From Microbacterium paraoxydans (GTDB taxonomy: Bacteria > Actinomycetota > Actinomycetes > Actinomycetales > Microbacteriaceae): a DNA stretch of 64,000 nt. The stretch's first letter is position 1. Each line of letters begins with the position of its first letter. The translations under genes were made by a program, and so were the position numbers. The notes below the pieces were generated by a model that saw only the letters and a list, made by a program, of their open reading frames with translations, ran no database searches and was not told the origin of the DNA. Location: the NCBI RefSeq assembly GCF_900105335.1, contig NZ_LT629770.1, forward strand, positions 868,001 to 932,000, given 5' to 3'. Of the stretch, positions 12,488 through 25,051 are shown one piece after another.

Positions 12488-13789
12488 TCAGCCGAGGAAG
12501 ACGCCGGCGAGCGTCTTCTTCCCGCGACGGAGCACCGAGACGCCGCCGGGAAGTGTGCCCTGCACGATCGCGGTGTCGTCCTCCACCCGCTCGCCGTCGA
12601 GGGAGACGCCACCTTGCGCGATGGCGCGACGCGCCTCCGACAGACTCGACACCAGCCCGGTCGCGACGAGCGCGTCGACGACCGGGGTACCGGCGGCGAC
12701 CGTCGCGTGCGGGAGCTCGTCCAAGGCCGTGCGCAGGGTCGCCGCGTCGAGAGTGGTCAGGTCGCCCTGACCGAACAGCGCCTCGGACGCCGCGATCACG
12801 GCCGCCGTCGCCTCCACGCCGTGCACCGTCGCGACGACCTCGAGCGCGAGGCGCTTCTGGGCGGCGCGGCGGAACGGCTCCGTGGCGACGAGCTCGGCGT
12901 ACTCCTCGATCTCGGCCCTGGTCAGGAACGTGAACACCTTGAGGCGTTCGATCACATCGGCATCGGCCGTGCTGAGCCAGAACTGGTAGAACGCGTAGGG
13001 GCTCGTGAGGTCCGCGTCGATCCAGATCGCGTTGCCCTCGCTCTTGCCGAACTTCGTGCCGTCGCTGTTGGTGATCAGCGGCGTGCCGATCGCGTGGACG
13101 GACACCCCTTCGACCCGGTGGATGAGGTCGGTGCCGCTGGTGAGGTTGCCCCACTGATCAGACCCACCCGTCTGCAGGACACAGTCGTACTGGCGGTAGA
13201 GCTCGAGGAAGTCCAGGCCCTGGAGGATCTGGTAGCTGAACTCGGTGTAGCTGATCCCGGCGTCGGAGTTCAGGCGCGCAGCCACCGCGTCCTTCTTCAG
13301 CATCGTGCCGACGCGGTAGTGCTTGCCGATCTCGCGGAGGAAGTCGATCGCGGAGAGCGGTGCGGTCCAGTCGAGGTTGTTCACCATGCGGGCGGCGTTG
13401 TCGCCCTCGAAGCTGAGGTATCGCTCGACCTGTCCGCGCAGACGATCGACCCATTCCGCCACCGTCTCCCGGGTGTTGAGCGTGCGCTCCGCGGTGGGTC
13501 GCGGGTCGCCGATCAGGCCGGTGGAGCCGCCGACGAGGCCGAGCGGCTTGTGCCCGGCGAGCTGAAGACGGCGGAGCAGGAGCAGCTGGACGAGGTGGCC
13601 GAGGTGCAGGCTGGGCGCCGTCGGGTCGAAGCCGCAGTAATACGTGACGGGGGCTCCCGCGAGCAGGGCGCGCAGCGCCTCCTGGTCGGTGGACACGTGG
13701 ACGAGGCCACGCCATACGATCTCGTCCCACACGTTCTCGAACGTGGGGTCGATCGCCTGCGGCGCGGTCGTCAGAGCGGGAGTTGACAC
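12488..13789 (-). CDS. tyrS: Tyrosyl-tRNA synthetase
   Basis: Charges tRNA-Tyr in the cytoplasm. The 433-residue product has the HIGH-like motif HLGH at about 62-65, the tyrosine-site YCGFDPTAPS just before it, the KMSKS-like KFGKS loop near residue 235, and a C-terminal S4 RNA-binding domain (about 365-430, including LSEARRAIAQGGVSL). The length is normal for a bacterial TyrRS. The start is GTG at 13789, with TAGCCT at 13797-13802 only 7 nt upstream, so the mRNA is probably leaderless. No T-box is visible. Confidence 0.97.
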   Translation of the reverse strand: MSTPALTTAPQAIDPTFENVWDEIVWRGLVHVSTDQEALRALLAGAPVTYYCGFDPTAPSLHLGHLVQLLLLRRLQLAGHKPLGLVGGSTGLIGDPRPTAERTLNTRETVAEWVDRLRGQVERYLSFEGDNAARMVNNLDWTAPLSAIDFLREIGKHYRVGTMLKKDAVAARLNSDAGISYTEFSYQILQGLDFLELYRQYDCVLQTGGSDQWGNLTSGTDLIHRVEGVSVHAIGTPLITNSDGTKFGKSEGNAIWIDADLTSPYAFYQFWLSTADADVIERLKVFTFLTRAEIEEYAELVATEPFRRAAQKRLALEVVATVHGVEATAAVIAASEALFGQGDLTTLDAATLRTALDELPHATVAAGTPVVDALVATGLVSSLSEARRAIAQGGVSLDGERVEDDTAIVQGTLPGGVSVLRRGKKTLAGVFLG

Positions 13790-13841
13790 GCGCTCCAGGC
13801 TAGCAGCGCGCGACCGTCCGGCTGCGTCGCCGGCGGGGGTG

Positions 13842-14639
13842 TCAGCTGTGCGCCGCCCACCAGACGAGGAACGCGGCGCCGAGCCCGATGACCCAGCTCA
13901 CGAGGCTGCCGACGAGGAAGTACTCGGCACGCGCGCCGGTCTCCCCGTCGCGGGAGATCTCCGGGAAGCGCACGATGCCCTTGGCGGCGAGCATGGCCGC
14001 GAGCACCGGGTACGCCGCGGCGAGCGTGAGGATCATCACGAGCACACGCTCCAGCGGGCCGATGAGTCGTCCGCCCTTGAAACCGTGGCGGGGATCGGCC
14101 GGGATGACAGCGGACACCGCGGGGGTCTCGCCGGCGGGCGCCGCGGCGGAGACGGGGGCCAACGACGCGTCGGACGGAGGCACCGGAACCGAGACCTCGG
14201 CCGGGCGCCAGGTGTGCTCGCCGTCGAGAGCAGCGCGGACGACGAGGTTGGCGGATTCGAGCAGGAAGACCCCGGCCCCGAGCGCGAGCACGACGAGGTC
14301 GAACGGGACCTCGCCGAAGGGTGAGCGGAGAGTCCACATCTCGCCGATGAGGCCCGCGGTGTCCCGGGCTCCGCCCCAGACCACGGCGCCGATGCTGAGC
14401 GCGGCCAGCGCGACCGCGGGCCAGAACCCGGCGCGCGTGGACCCCGCGTCCGGCATGCTCCAGATCCACAGCGCTCCGGCGCCGAGCCCCAGGAGCGCGG
14501 GCAGCAGCGCGTCTCCGCCGATGCCGAGGAGGAGGATCACGGCCGCGGCGACGACGTACCCGACCCACCGTCGCGGCACGAACTGCCGGACGAGGTCGGT
14601 CGCGCCGACGGCGAGGAGGACGAAGCCCGCGAGGATCAT
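13842..14639 (-). CDS. Conserved membrane protein cotranslated with satD
   Basis: A 265-residue protein of unknown function. It has about four N-terminal hydrophobic segments (MILAGFVLLAVGATDLV onwards) and a central hydrophilic Pro/Ala/Val-rich linker (about 145-190). Two C-terminal membrane segments follow, separated by AKGIVRFPEISRDGETGARA, ending LGAAFLVWWAAHS. Its ATG overlaps the satD stop as ATGA, so it is translated with SatD. A pairing of SatD with a membrane protein is known from other bacteria, which supports a functional unit without telling its job. Confidence 0.8.
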   Translation of the reverse strand: MILAGFVLLAVGATDLVRQFVPRRWVGYVVAAAVILLLGIGGDALLPALLGLGAGALWIWSMPDAGSTRAGFWPAVALAALSIGAVVWGGARDTAGLIGEMWTLRSPFGEVPFDLVVLALGAGVFLLESANLVVRAALDGEHTWRPAEVSVPVPPSDASLAPVSAAAPAGETPAVSAVIPADPRHGFKGGRLIGPLERVLVMILTLAAAYPVLAAMLAAKGIVRFPEISRDGETGARAEYFLVGSLVSWVIGLGAAFLVWWAAHS

Positions 14640-15280
14640 GCGGACTCCCCCCGGAGCGCGGCCACTCCTTCGATGAGAGCGGCGGCTCCCGCGCTCCGCA
14701 GCGACTTGGACACGCTGGGCTGCGAGATGCCCTCCTGCGCGGCAAGCTCCTGCTGGGACCGGCCGACCAGACGCCCGTATGTGAGGTGACGCTCGCGCTC
14801 GCTCATCGCCCCCACGAGCTCGTCGCGCGCGAGGACGTAGGCATTGGACGCGGCGATCACGTTCTCCATGACCTCATCCTGACCCGGGGCGCCGACAATC
14901 CAGGTGCGCGTCCTCGGCACGGCGCGCTGCTCGCGGGCATGCACGATCTCGATCGCGGCGCGCGCGGCATACCAGCCGGGGCCGTCGGCCAGGTCGCGAT
15001 GCACCGAGGCGACGGATCGAACCTCGCCGACGCCGATCCCGAAGCGGAAGGCGAGCCCCTCCGGAAGCCGGAGCTGGATCATGAGAAGGGACAGGAGCGC
15101 GTCGGGCAGTGCACGGTAGACGCCTTGCTGCTCGTCCCCTACCGTGGGCGTGAGCGGCTGGACCGCCAGCGGGCGGTCCCGCTCGACCTGAGCGATGGTC
15201 TCGTCCAGCGCGCGCTGTGCGGCGCTCCGGTCTCCGAGTTCTCGGGAGCCCACGATGTCGGCGATCACGGCGATGACCAT
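14636..15280 (-). CDS. SatD family protein
   Basis: A 214-residue cytoplasmic protein matching the SatD family (MVIAVIADIVGSREL at the N terminus, LTPTVGDEQQGVY, FRFGIGVGEV). The C-terminal third carries a helix-turn-helix resembling sigma region 4 (SQQELAAQEGISQPSVSKSL), so it could bind DNA. SatD was first named in Streptococcus mutans from an acid-tolerance operon; its biochemical role is not known to me. TACGGT at 15287-15292 lies 6 nt before the ATG, giving a leaderless transcript. It is the first gene of a two-gene operon and divergent from the DUF1349 gene. Confidence 0.85.
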   Translation of the reverse strand: MVIAVIADIVGSRELGDRSAAQRALDETIAQVERDRPLAVQPLTPTVGDEQQGVYRALPDALLSLLMIQLRLPEGLAFRFGIGVGEVRSVASVHRDLADGPGWYAARAAIEIVHAREQRAVPRTRTWIVGAPGQDEVMENVIAASNAYVLARDELVGAMSERERHLTYGRLVGRSQQELAAQEGISQPSVSKSLRSAGAAALIEGVAALRGESA

Positions 15281-15339
15281 GCCATAACCGTAACACGAAT
15301 ATTCAGAGTTTATGCCTTATAGGGCTATAGATGGGAAAT
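15281..15339. promoter_or_regulatory. AT-rich divergent promoter region between satD and DUF1349 gene
   Basis: The 59 bases contain the satD -10 (TACGGT, 15287-15292, minus) and a + strand segment CTTATAGGGCTATAG (15316-15330) made of two TATAG half-sites, an obvious operator-like repeat. It is far more AT-rich than its surroundings. Which protein binds is unknown; SatD, with its HTH, is one candidate. Confidence 0.5.
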
Positions 15340-15924
15340 ATGCCTGATTCACGCATCATCGACTGGAGCGATGGCACCTGGACGCACTCCCCCGCGCTGA
15401 CCCGGATCGACGGGCATCTCGACGCCACCGCGATCGAGGGCAGCGACGCCTGGCGTCACACCGCCTACGGATTCGTCCATGACTCAGAACACGCGCTGCT
15501 CGCCCCGCTCGCCGTCGGGGAGGCGATCGAGGTCGCCTTCACAGCCCCCTGGGAGGGCCAGTTCGATCAAGCGGGTCTCTTCGTGCGTGCTGACGACGAG
15601 CACTGGATCAAAGCGGGAGTCGAGTTCGCGGACGGCCACCTCGGTCTCGGCGCTGTCGTGACCGCCGGGCGGTCGGACTGGTCGGTCGGCTACGTCGACG
15701 ACTGGCGCGAGAGCGAGATCACAGTCCGGGTCAGTCGTTGGGAGGACGCGATGATCGTTCGCGCCCGCGCGGACGACGGACCGTGGCGATTGGTGAGGGT
15801 GGCCCCCTTCGCCGGCGACGCGGCCGTCTCCGCCGGACCGTTCCTCGCCGCCCCGACCCGGTCGGGTCTGACCGTCCGGTTCACCCGGTGGGAGCGGTCC
15901 GCCGCCGACGGCGACCTGCACTGA
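15340..15924 (+). CDS. DUF1349 domain protein
   Basis: A 194-residue cytoplasmic protein. DUF1349 is a concanavalin/laminin-like beta-sandwich family seen from yeast to bacteria. Typical segments are WEGQFDQAGLFVRADDEHWIK and AGVEFADGHLGLGAVVT, then DWSVGYVDD and a C-terminal AGPFLAAPTRSGLTVRF. No catalytic residues are known; ligand binding is an inference from the fold. I prefer the ATG at 15340, just before IIDWSDGTW where family members begin. An in-frame ATG at 15331 is the alternative. It is transcribed divergently from satD and converges on argH. Confidence 0.82.
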   Translation: MPDSRIIDWSDGTWTHSPALTRIDGHLDATAIEGSDAWRHTAYGFVHDSEHALLAPLAVGEAIEVAFTAPWEGQFDQAGLFVRADDEHWIKAGVEFADGHLGLGAVVTAGRSDWSVGYVDDWRESEITVRVSRWEDAMIVRARADDGPWRLVRVAPFAGDAAVSAGPFLAAPTRSGLTVRFTRWERSAADGDLH

Positions 15925-15946
15925 GGCGCGGCCGCCGCCGGACCGG

Positions 15947-19501
<3,555 letters not shown>

Positions 19502-19505
<4 letters not shown>

Positions 19506-20419
19506 GCCGTCGCCCCTTTCTCTCCCAGGACCACTTCGGTCCCGATTCCCTTGCTGGTGAACAGTTCGACGAGCACCGAGTGCGGCACCCGTCCGTCGAT
19601 GATCGCCGCCGCGTCGACGCCGCCCTCGACCGCATCGAGGCATGCGCGCATCTTCGGGATCATCCCCGACTCGAGGCGCGGAAGCATCTCGACGAGCGCG
19701 TCCGACGTCAGGTGCGACACGAGCGAGTCCCGGTTGGGCCAGTCGGCGTACAGCCCCGGCACGTCGGTGAGGATGACGAGCTTGCGCGCGCCGAGGGCCA
19801 CGGCGAGCGCGGCGGCCGCGGCATCCGCGTTGACGTTGAGCGACTGCCCCGGGTGGTCGAGGTCGGGCGCGATGCTTGACACGACCGGGATCCGCCCTGC
19901 GGCGAGATGGTCGAGCACCGGCGTCGGGTCGACCTGGACCACGTCGCCCACGCGGCCGAGGTCCACCTCCTCGCCGTCGATCATCACACCGCGACGGCGG
20001 CCGCCGAAGAGCCCGGCGTCCTCGCCGCTGAGCCCGGTGGCGATGGGGCCGTGCGAGTTGATCTTCGAGACGAGCTGCGGGTTCACCTGGCCGGTGAGGA
20101 CCATCCGCACGACGCCGATGGCCTCGGTGTTGGTGACGCGGTACCCGCCCTTGAACTCGCTGGGGATCTCCAGCCGCTGCAGCATGTCGGAGATCTGCGG
20201 CCCGCCGCCGTGCACGACCACGGGCTGCACACCGACGTAGCGGAGGTACGCGATGTCCTGGGCGAAGGCCTCCTGCAGCTCGTCCGAGACCATGGCGTTC
20301 CCGCCGTACTTGACGACGACGATCTGGTCGCGGAACTTCTTCAGCCACGGCAGCGACTCGATGAGGGTGGTCGCCTTCTGCGCCGCGATGTCCGGCGTGG
20401 TGTCCTGGATGTCGGTCAT
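19502..20419 (-). CDS. argB: Acetylglutamate kinase
   Basis: Phosphorylates N-acetylglutamate and is usually the arginine-feedback step in this pathway. The 305-residue product has VVKYGGNAM near residue 36, HGGGPQI near 72 and the nucleotide-binding [18 protein letters not shown] region. It has the N-terminal helix (residues 5-30, [16 protein letters not shown]) that forms the hexamer contact in arginine-sensitive enzymes, so feedback inhibition is likely. The ATG overlaps the argJ stop (ATGA). Confidence 0.96.
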
Positions 20420-21573
20420 GAGGCGTAGGCGCTGTTCTCGTGCACGTAGTCGTGGGTGAGGTCGTTCGTCAGCACCGTGGCGGTGGCCTCTCCGACCTTG
20501 AGGTCGATCATCAGGTGCGTGGCCCGCGGGGTCAGGTCGACCTCCTCGCGGGGGCGGTCCGGCCCGCCGGCGGTGCAGACGCGGACGCCGTTCATCCACA
20601 CGTCGACGTCGTAGGGGTCGAACTGCGCGGCCGTCGTGCCGATCGCCGCGAGGACGCGGCCCCAGTTCGGGTCGTTGCCGAAGATGGCGGCCTTGAACAG
20701 GTTGTTGCGGGCGACCGAGCGGCCGACCTCGACGGCGTCCTGCTCGGAGACGGCGTGCTGCACCTCGATCGTGATGTCGTGGCTCGCGCCCTCCGCGTCG
20801 CCCTGCAGCTTGACCGCGAGCTCCTGGCAGAGCGCGGTGAGCGCCTCGGCGAAGTCGTCGAGGTCGGGGACGACCTCGGAGGCGCCGTTGGCGAGCAGCG
20901 TCACCTGGTCGTTGGTCGACATGCAGCCGTCGGAGTCGAGGCGGTCGAACGTGCGTCCCGTCGCCCGACGCAGCGCCTCGTCGGCCTGGAGCGGTTCGAG
21001 CACGGCGTCGGTGGTGAGCACCACGAGCATCGTCGCCAGACCAGGGGCGAGCATGCCCGCGCCCTTCGCCATGCCGCCGATCGTCCAGCCGTCGCGGGTC
21101 ACCACAGCGGTCTTCGCGACGGTGTCCGTGGTCATGATGGCGTGCGCGGCGGTCTCCCCGCCGTCCGCGCTCAGCTCGGCGATCGCCTGCGCGGTGCCCG
21201 CGAGGACCTTCTCGCGGAAGACCGCATCCCCCGTCCCGATGAGTCCCGTGGAGCAGACGAGCACGTCACCCGCACTGATGCCGAGCAGCTCGGCCGCCTT
21301 CTCCGCGGTCTGATGCGTGGTCTGGAACCCGAAGCTGCCGGTGAAGCAGTTCGCACCGCCGGAGTTGAGGACGACGGCCTCGACCACGCGGTCCGCGACG
21401 GCCTGCTGCGACCAGATGATGGGGTTGGCCTTGGCGCGGTTGCTCGTGAAGACGGCGGCGCCGACCTTGCGGGGGCCGCGGTTGACCACGACGGCGACAT
21501 CGGGCTTGCCGGTCGACTTGAGTCCGGCGGCGACCCCGGCCGCCTCGAATCCTGCGGGGGCGGTGACGCTCAC
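20416..21573 (-). CDS. argJ: Bifunctional ornithine/glutamate N-acetyltransferase
   Basis: Recycles the acetyl group between acetylornithine and glutamate (and may also use acetyl-CoA). The 385-residue proenzyme contains the self-cleavage site [15 protein letters not shown], with cleavage expected before the Thr of ATML to give alpha and beta chains. The start is GTG at 21573, overlapping the argC stop as GTGA. A much longer upstream frame is a shadow of argC. Confidence 0.95.
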   Translation of the reverse strand: MSVTAPAGFEAAGVAAGLKSTGKPDVAVVVNRGPRKVGAAVFTSNRAKANPIIWSQQAVADRVVEAVVLNSGGANCFTGSFGFQTTHQTAEKAAELLGISAGDVLVCSTGLIGTGDAVFREKVLAGTAQAIAELSADGGETAAHAIMTTDTVAKTAVVTRDGWTIGGMAKGAGMLAPGLATMLVVLTTDAVLEPLQADEALRRATGRTFDRLDSDGCMSTNDQVTLLANGASEVVPDLDDFAEALTALCQELAVKLQGDAEGASHDITIEVQHAVSEQDAVEVGRSVARNNLFKAAIFGNDPNWGRVLAAIGTTAAQFDPYDVDVWMNGVRVCTAGGPDRPREEVDLTPRATHLMIDLKVGEATATVLTNDLTHDYVHENSAYAS

Positions 21574-22664
21574 GGGGCGACTCCGTTCACTGAGAGGGCG
21601 CGGGTCTCGGGAAGCCCCAGCGCGATGTTCATGGACTGGACGGCAGCTCCGGCGGTGCCCTTGACGAGGTTGTCGACGGCGGTGACCACGGTCACGCGGT
21701 TCGCGGCGCGGTCGATCGCGAGGCCGAGGAGGGCCGTGTTCGCCCCGAGCACGTCGGCGGTGCGCGGGAAGGTCCCCTCCGGCAGCAGCTGGACGAAGGT
21801 CTCGTCGCCGTAGGCGCTCTCCCACGCCTGACGGATCTCGGCGTCGCTCACACCCTCGGCGATCGGCGCCGTGGACGTGGCGAGGATGCCGCGCGACATC
21901 GGCACGAGCACCGGAGTGAACGAGATCCGGATGTCCTGGGTCCCTGCTCCCTGGGTCCCTGAGCCCGTCGAAGGGCCTGAGCCCGTCGAAGGGCGGGCGG
22001 CGGCGAGCGCCTGACGGATCTCCGGGATGTGGCGGTGCGTGCCGCCGACGGCATAGGGGTTCGCGGAGCCGAGGATCTCGCTGGCGAGGAGGTTCGTCTT
22101 CAGGCTCTTGCCCGCCCCGGACGGGCCGACGGCCAGGACGGAGACGATGTCGCCCGGGTCGATCACGCCGGCCGCGACACCGGGGGCGAGGCTCAGGCTC
22201 ACGGTGGAGGCGTTGCAGCCGGGTGCGGCGACCCGGGTCGCGTTGCGGAGCACCTCCCGTTGCTTGCCCCCTCCGACGAGGAGCTCGGGCACGCCGTAGG
22301 TCCACGGCTCGTGGAACGCCCCGCCGTAGAAGGCGTCCCACTCCGTCGAGGAGGTGAGTCGGTGGTCGGCCCCGGCGTCGATCACAAGCGCGGTGTCGCC
22401 GAGGGCGTCCGTGTACTGCCCGGACTGGCCGTGCGGAAGGGCCAGGAACACGATGTCGTGTCCGGCGAGGACTTCCGGCGTGGTGTCCTGCAGCGTGAGG
22501 TGGGCGAGCGAGCGGAGGTGCGGCTGATGGGCGACGAGAGGCTGTCCGGCGTTCGAGTGCGCCGTGACGGTGCGGATCTCGACGTCGGGGTGAGCGGCCA
22601 GGAGGCGCAGGATCTCGCCGCCTGCGTAGCCGGAGGCGCCGGAGACGGCGACGGAATACGTCAT
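21570..22664 (-). CDS. argC: N-acetyl-gamma-glutamyl-phosphate reductase
   Basis: NADPH-dependent reduction step, first gene of the arg operon. The 364-residue protein opens with the Rossmann [14 protein letters not shown] and has the catalytic cysteine in APGCNAST (about 150). It is longer than usual because a stretch near residue 225-240 ([14 protein letters not shown]) is encoded by a repetitive DNA element also found in pheT. The ATG at 22664 is preceded by TAAGG, which could act as a weak Shine-Dalgarno 7 nt away or, as TAAGGT, as a second -10 for a leaderless start. Confidence 0.95.
   Translation of the reverse strand: MTYSVAVSGASGYAGGEILRLLAAHPDVEIRTVTAHSNAGQPLVAHQPHLRSLAHLTLQDTTPEVLAGHDIVFLALPHGQSGQYTDALGDTALVIDAGADHRLTSSTEWDAFYGGAFHEPWTYGVPELLVGGGKQREVLRNATRVAAPGCNASTVSLSLAPGVAAGVIDPGDIVSVLAVGPSGAGKSLKTNLLASEILGSANPYAVGGTHRHIPEIRQALAAARPSTGSGPSTGSGTQGAGTQDIRISFTPVLVPMSRGILATSTAPIAEGVSDAEIRQAWESAYGDETFVQLLPEGTFPRTADVLGANTALLGLAIDRAANRVTVVTAVDNLVKGTAGAAVQSMNIALGLPETRALSVNGVAP
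21935..21994. repeat. REP-like element inserted in argC
   Basis: Two copies of CCTGGGTCCCT (21935-21945 and 21950-21960) are followed by GAGCCCGTCGAAGGGC, the latter repeated once more to 21994. The 27-nt core 21950-21976 differs from 28344-28370 in pheT by one base. Read on the minus strand it gives PSTGSGTQ in both proteins. It looks like a small dispersed repeat that lands in frame. Confidence 0.85.
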
Positions 22665-22776
22665 GCTTCTACCTTAACGGTCGGGTCCTCGACGATCTCG
22701 GGACCGGGGGCGGGGCCGGAGGCGGCGACACCGGCACTCGACCGCCGCGCGGACGCAGGCAGAAGGGCGGGGTCGC
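22665..22776 (-). promoter_or_regulatory. arg operon leader RNA downstream of the leader peptide
   Basis: The 112 nt between the leader-peptide stop and the argC ATG. The RNA segment GCGGCG (about 22743-22748) can pair with CGCCGC near 22722-22727. It overlaps a segment CGGCGG that can pair instead with CCGCCG within the Arg codons (near 22784-22789). A second hairpin GGTCC/GGACC lies at about 22684-22705. No U-run follows. Attenuation is inference; GC-rich sequence makes chance pairings common. Confidence 0.4.
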
Positions 22777-22857
22777 CTAGAATCGGCGGCCGCGACGTCG
22801 GCGCACGGCGATGACGCTCGGGACGAGCGTCGAAGGAGCGGTGGCGACCGAAGGCAT
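22777..22857 (-). CDS. Probable arginine leader peptide (26 residues, six Arg in seven codons)
   Basis: A 26-codon ORF on the arg strand between thiED and argC. It begins MPSVATAPSTL and ends VRRRRGRRF before TAG; the Arg codons are CGC CGA CGT CGC, Gly, CGC CGA. Upstream are TTGCGG and TATCGT 18 bp apart, and the ATG lies 6 nt after the -10, so it would be the first codon of a leaderless mRNA. The RNA also forms a perfect 8-bp hairpin (22813-22831) just before the Arg run. A codon run for the end product ahead of its biosynthetic operon is the classic sign of ribosome-mediated attenuation. Chance is possible because Arg is frequent in GC-rich DNA; no homologue search was possible. Confidence 0.55.
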   Translation of the reverse strand: MPSVATAPSTLVPSVIAVRRRRGRRF

Positions 22858-22863
22858 GCGGCG

Positions 22864-22893
22864 ACGATAGCGCGGGCGCGTTCGGCACCGCAA
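22864..22893 (-). promoter_or_regulatory. Promoter of the arg leader peptide and operon
   Basis: -35 TTGCGG (22888-22893), 18-bp spacer, -10 TATCGT (22864-22869). The predicted first base is at or next to the A of the leader ATG (22857). It sits 11 nt past the thiED stop, so the arg operon need not depend on thi transcription. Confidence 0.55.
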
Positions 22894-22903
22894 ATCCGGG
22901 GCG

Positions 22904-25051
22904 TCACACGACGTCGGGAGCAGACGGCGCGGCGAAGAAGGCGCGTTCGTGCGCGCTCGACGTGAGGAAGGCGCGCCGCATCCGCTCCCGGCCGGTGTCG
23001 TCGGCCCTCGCAGCCGCGGCGGCGACATGCGCGACGGCCTGCCGGGTGGCCGCCGCGAAAGCCGGATCCGCATAGGTCGCCAGCCACGATGCGTAGGGAT
23101 GCCGGGGGTCACGGGGCGCCGCGCCGAACGCTCCGGCATGGAGCCGCTCGCCCAGGTCGGTGTAGAGCCAGAAGCACGGCAGCACGGCCGCGATCACCGT
23201 GGCGTAGTCCCCACCGAAGGCGACGGCGCGCAGGTGGTCGAGGTAGGCGACCGTGGCCGGGGCGGGTTCGGTGGCGAAGGTCGCGGCGCTCACCCCGGTC
23301 TCCGGGGTCAGCCATGCCGCGTGCAGCTCCAGCTCGCCGCGGATCGCGCCGTGCGCGGCCTCCGCCCAGAACGCCTGCTCGTCGGGGGTCGGAGCGAGAC
23401 GCGACGCCTCCGCGAGCACCCGCGCGTACTCGCGGAGGTAGAGGGCATCCTGCGCGAGGTAGAAGACGAAGGCGTCGCGGTCGAGAGTCCCCTCGGCGAG
23501 CGCGCGCACGAAGGGCAGCGCGTCGATGTCGCGGCGGATCGCGGCGGTCTCGTCCCACCAGGCCGCGGCGACCTCCTCCGGTGTCGGCCGGGTCTCGGCC
23601 CTGCCGCGGGCCCAGAGTCCCGCCAGATGATGGATCGGGCCGTGTCCTCGCCCGACGTCCAGGTCGTCCGCCGCGCGGAGGGACTCCCGCAACCAGGCGC
23701 GCGCGGCGCGGACCGCCGTCGCCGGATCGTCGCCCCTCGCCAGTCGTGTGGCCAGAGCCGCGGACAGCGAGCAGCCGGTGCCGTGGGTGTTCTCCGTCCG
23801 GATGCGCGGCCCGGGGAACTCCGCGTGCGTACCGGCTGCCGTGTCGATCAGGGCGTCCGGCGCCTCGTCCCCGGGCAGATGCCCGCCCTTCACCAGCACC
23901 GCGGTCCCCGTATCGGCCGACAGCTCTCGCGCCGCGGCGAGCGCGTCCGCCCAGTCCGCCACCTCGCGACCGACGAGCACCGCCAGCTCCGCGAGGTTCG
24001 GGGTGACCACGGTCGCCAGGGACAGCAGATCCCGGAGCTCCAGCTCCGCGTCGGGCTGGAGCAGCCGGTCCCCCGAGGTGGCGATCATGACCGGGTCGAG
24101 CACGACGATCGGGGGCTGCGTCGCCCGGAGCCACGCGGCGACCGTCCGGATCACCTCGACGTCCGCGAGCATGCCGATCTTCACGGCGTCGATGCGGATG
24201 TCGTCGCCGACGGCGTCGAGCTGCGCCCGCAGGAAGTCCGCGGGCGGAACGTGCACGGCGCGGACGCCCTGCGTGTTCTGGGCGGTCAGGGCCGTGAGGG
24301 CGGCCATGCCGTAGCCCCCGTGCGCGACGATCGCCTTGAGGTCGGCCTGGATGCCCGCGCCGCCGGACGGATCGCTGCCGGCGATGCTGAGCACGTGCGG
24401 CACCGCCCGCCCGAGCCACCGCCGACGGAAGGCCGCGGCGGCGGCCCGGGGATCCTCTGCCGCGCACAGCGCCGAGACCACCGCGATCCCGGCCGCACCG
24501 GCCGCGCGCAGCGCCGCCGTGTCGTCGAGGTCCACCCCGCCGATGGCGACGCACGGCAGCGCACTGCGCGCGGCGAACGCGGCGAAGCCGTCGATGCCGA
24601 GCGGGTCCGGATGGTCGGGCTTCGTGCGCGTGGGCCGGATCACGCCGACGCCGAGGTAGTCGACCGTCCCCAGCGGAAGCGCGTTCACGGCATCGAGATG
24701 GGCAGCGGTGTTCGCCGTGAGCCCGATCAGCGCCTCCGGGCCGAGAAGTTCGCGCGCGCGGAGCACCGAGGCATCCGCCTGGCCGAGGTGCACCCCGTCC
24801 ACCCTGGCACCGCGGCGACGGGCCTCGACGGCGGCGTCGAGGCGATCGTTCACGACGAGCAGCGCGCGACCGTCGATGGCCACGGACAGGGCGCGGAGCT
24901 GGTCGACCGTCTCCTCGTCCGTCGCCTCCTTGTCGCGGAGCTGCACGATGCGGACCCCACCCGCCACGGCCTCGCGGACGGTCTCGACCACCCCACGAGC
25001 ACCGCACAGCGACCGATCGGTGACGAGGTAGAGGGACAGGTCGACGGTCAT
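22904..25051 (-). CDS. thiED: Trifunctional thiamine protein: ThiE-ThiD-TenA fusion
   Basis: One 715-residue frame with three thiamine enzymes. Residues about 1-210 are thiamine-phosphate synthase ([39 protein letters not shown]). About 215-475 is HMP/HMP-P kinase ThiD ([29 protein letters not shown], and the catalytic [15 protein letters not shown]). About 490-715 is a TenA/thiaminase-II-type domain ([29 protein letters not shown]). The Corynebacterium ThiED protein has the same three parts. The start is the ATG at 25051, overlapping thiM as ATGA. A GTG just before LSIAG could allow separate translation of the ThiD-TenA part. Confidence 0.93.
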   Translation of the reverse strand: MTVDLSLYLVTDRSLCGARGVVETVREAVAGGVRIVQLRDKEATDEETVDQLRALSVAIDGRALLVVNDRLDAAVEARRRGARVDGVHLGQADASVLRARELLGPEALIGLTANTAAHLDAVNALPLGTVDYLGVGVIRPTRTKPDHPDPLGIDGFAAFAARSALPCVAIGGVDLDDTAALRAAGAAGIAVVSALCAAEDPRAAAAAFRRRWLGRAVPHVLSIAGSDPSGGAGIQADLKAIVAHGGYGMAALTALTAQNTQGVRAVHVPPADFLRAQLDAVGDDIRIDAVKIGMLADVEVIRTVAAWLRATQPPIVVLDPVMIATSGDRLLQPDAELELRDLLSLATVVTPNLAELAVLVGREVADWADALAAARELSADTGTAVLVKGGHLPGDEAPDALIDTAAGTHAEFPGPRIRTENTHGTGCSLSAALATRLARGDDPATAVRAARAWLRESLRAADDLDVGRGHGPIHHLAGLWARGRAETRPTPEEVAAAWWDETAAIRRDIDALPFVRALAEGTLDRDAFVFYLAQDALYLREYARVLAEASRLAPTPDEQAFWAEAAHGAIRGELELHAAWLTPETGVSAATFATEPAPATVAYLDHLRAVAFGGDYATVIAAVLPCFWLYTDLGERLHAGAFGAAPRDPRHPYASWLATYADPAFAAATRQAVAHVAAAAARADDTGRERMRRAFLTSSAHERAFFAAPSAPDVV

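Noticed and set aside
11765..13786. 673-codon + strand frame opposite the DUF4184 gene and tyrS
   Set aside because: tyrS motifs prove the minus strand; this frame is Arg/Glu-rich filler.
22661..22888. 75-codon minus frame in the argC upstream gap
   Set aside because: A different frame from the Arg-rich leader, no start signal, runs into the argC ATG; kept only the 26-codon ORF.
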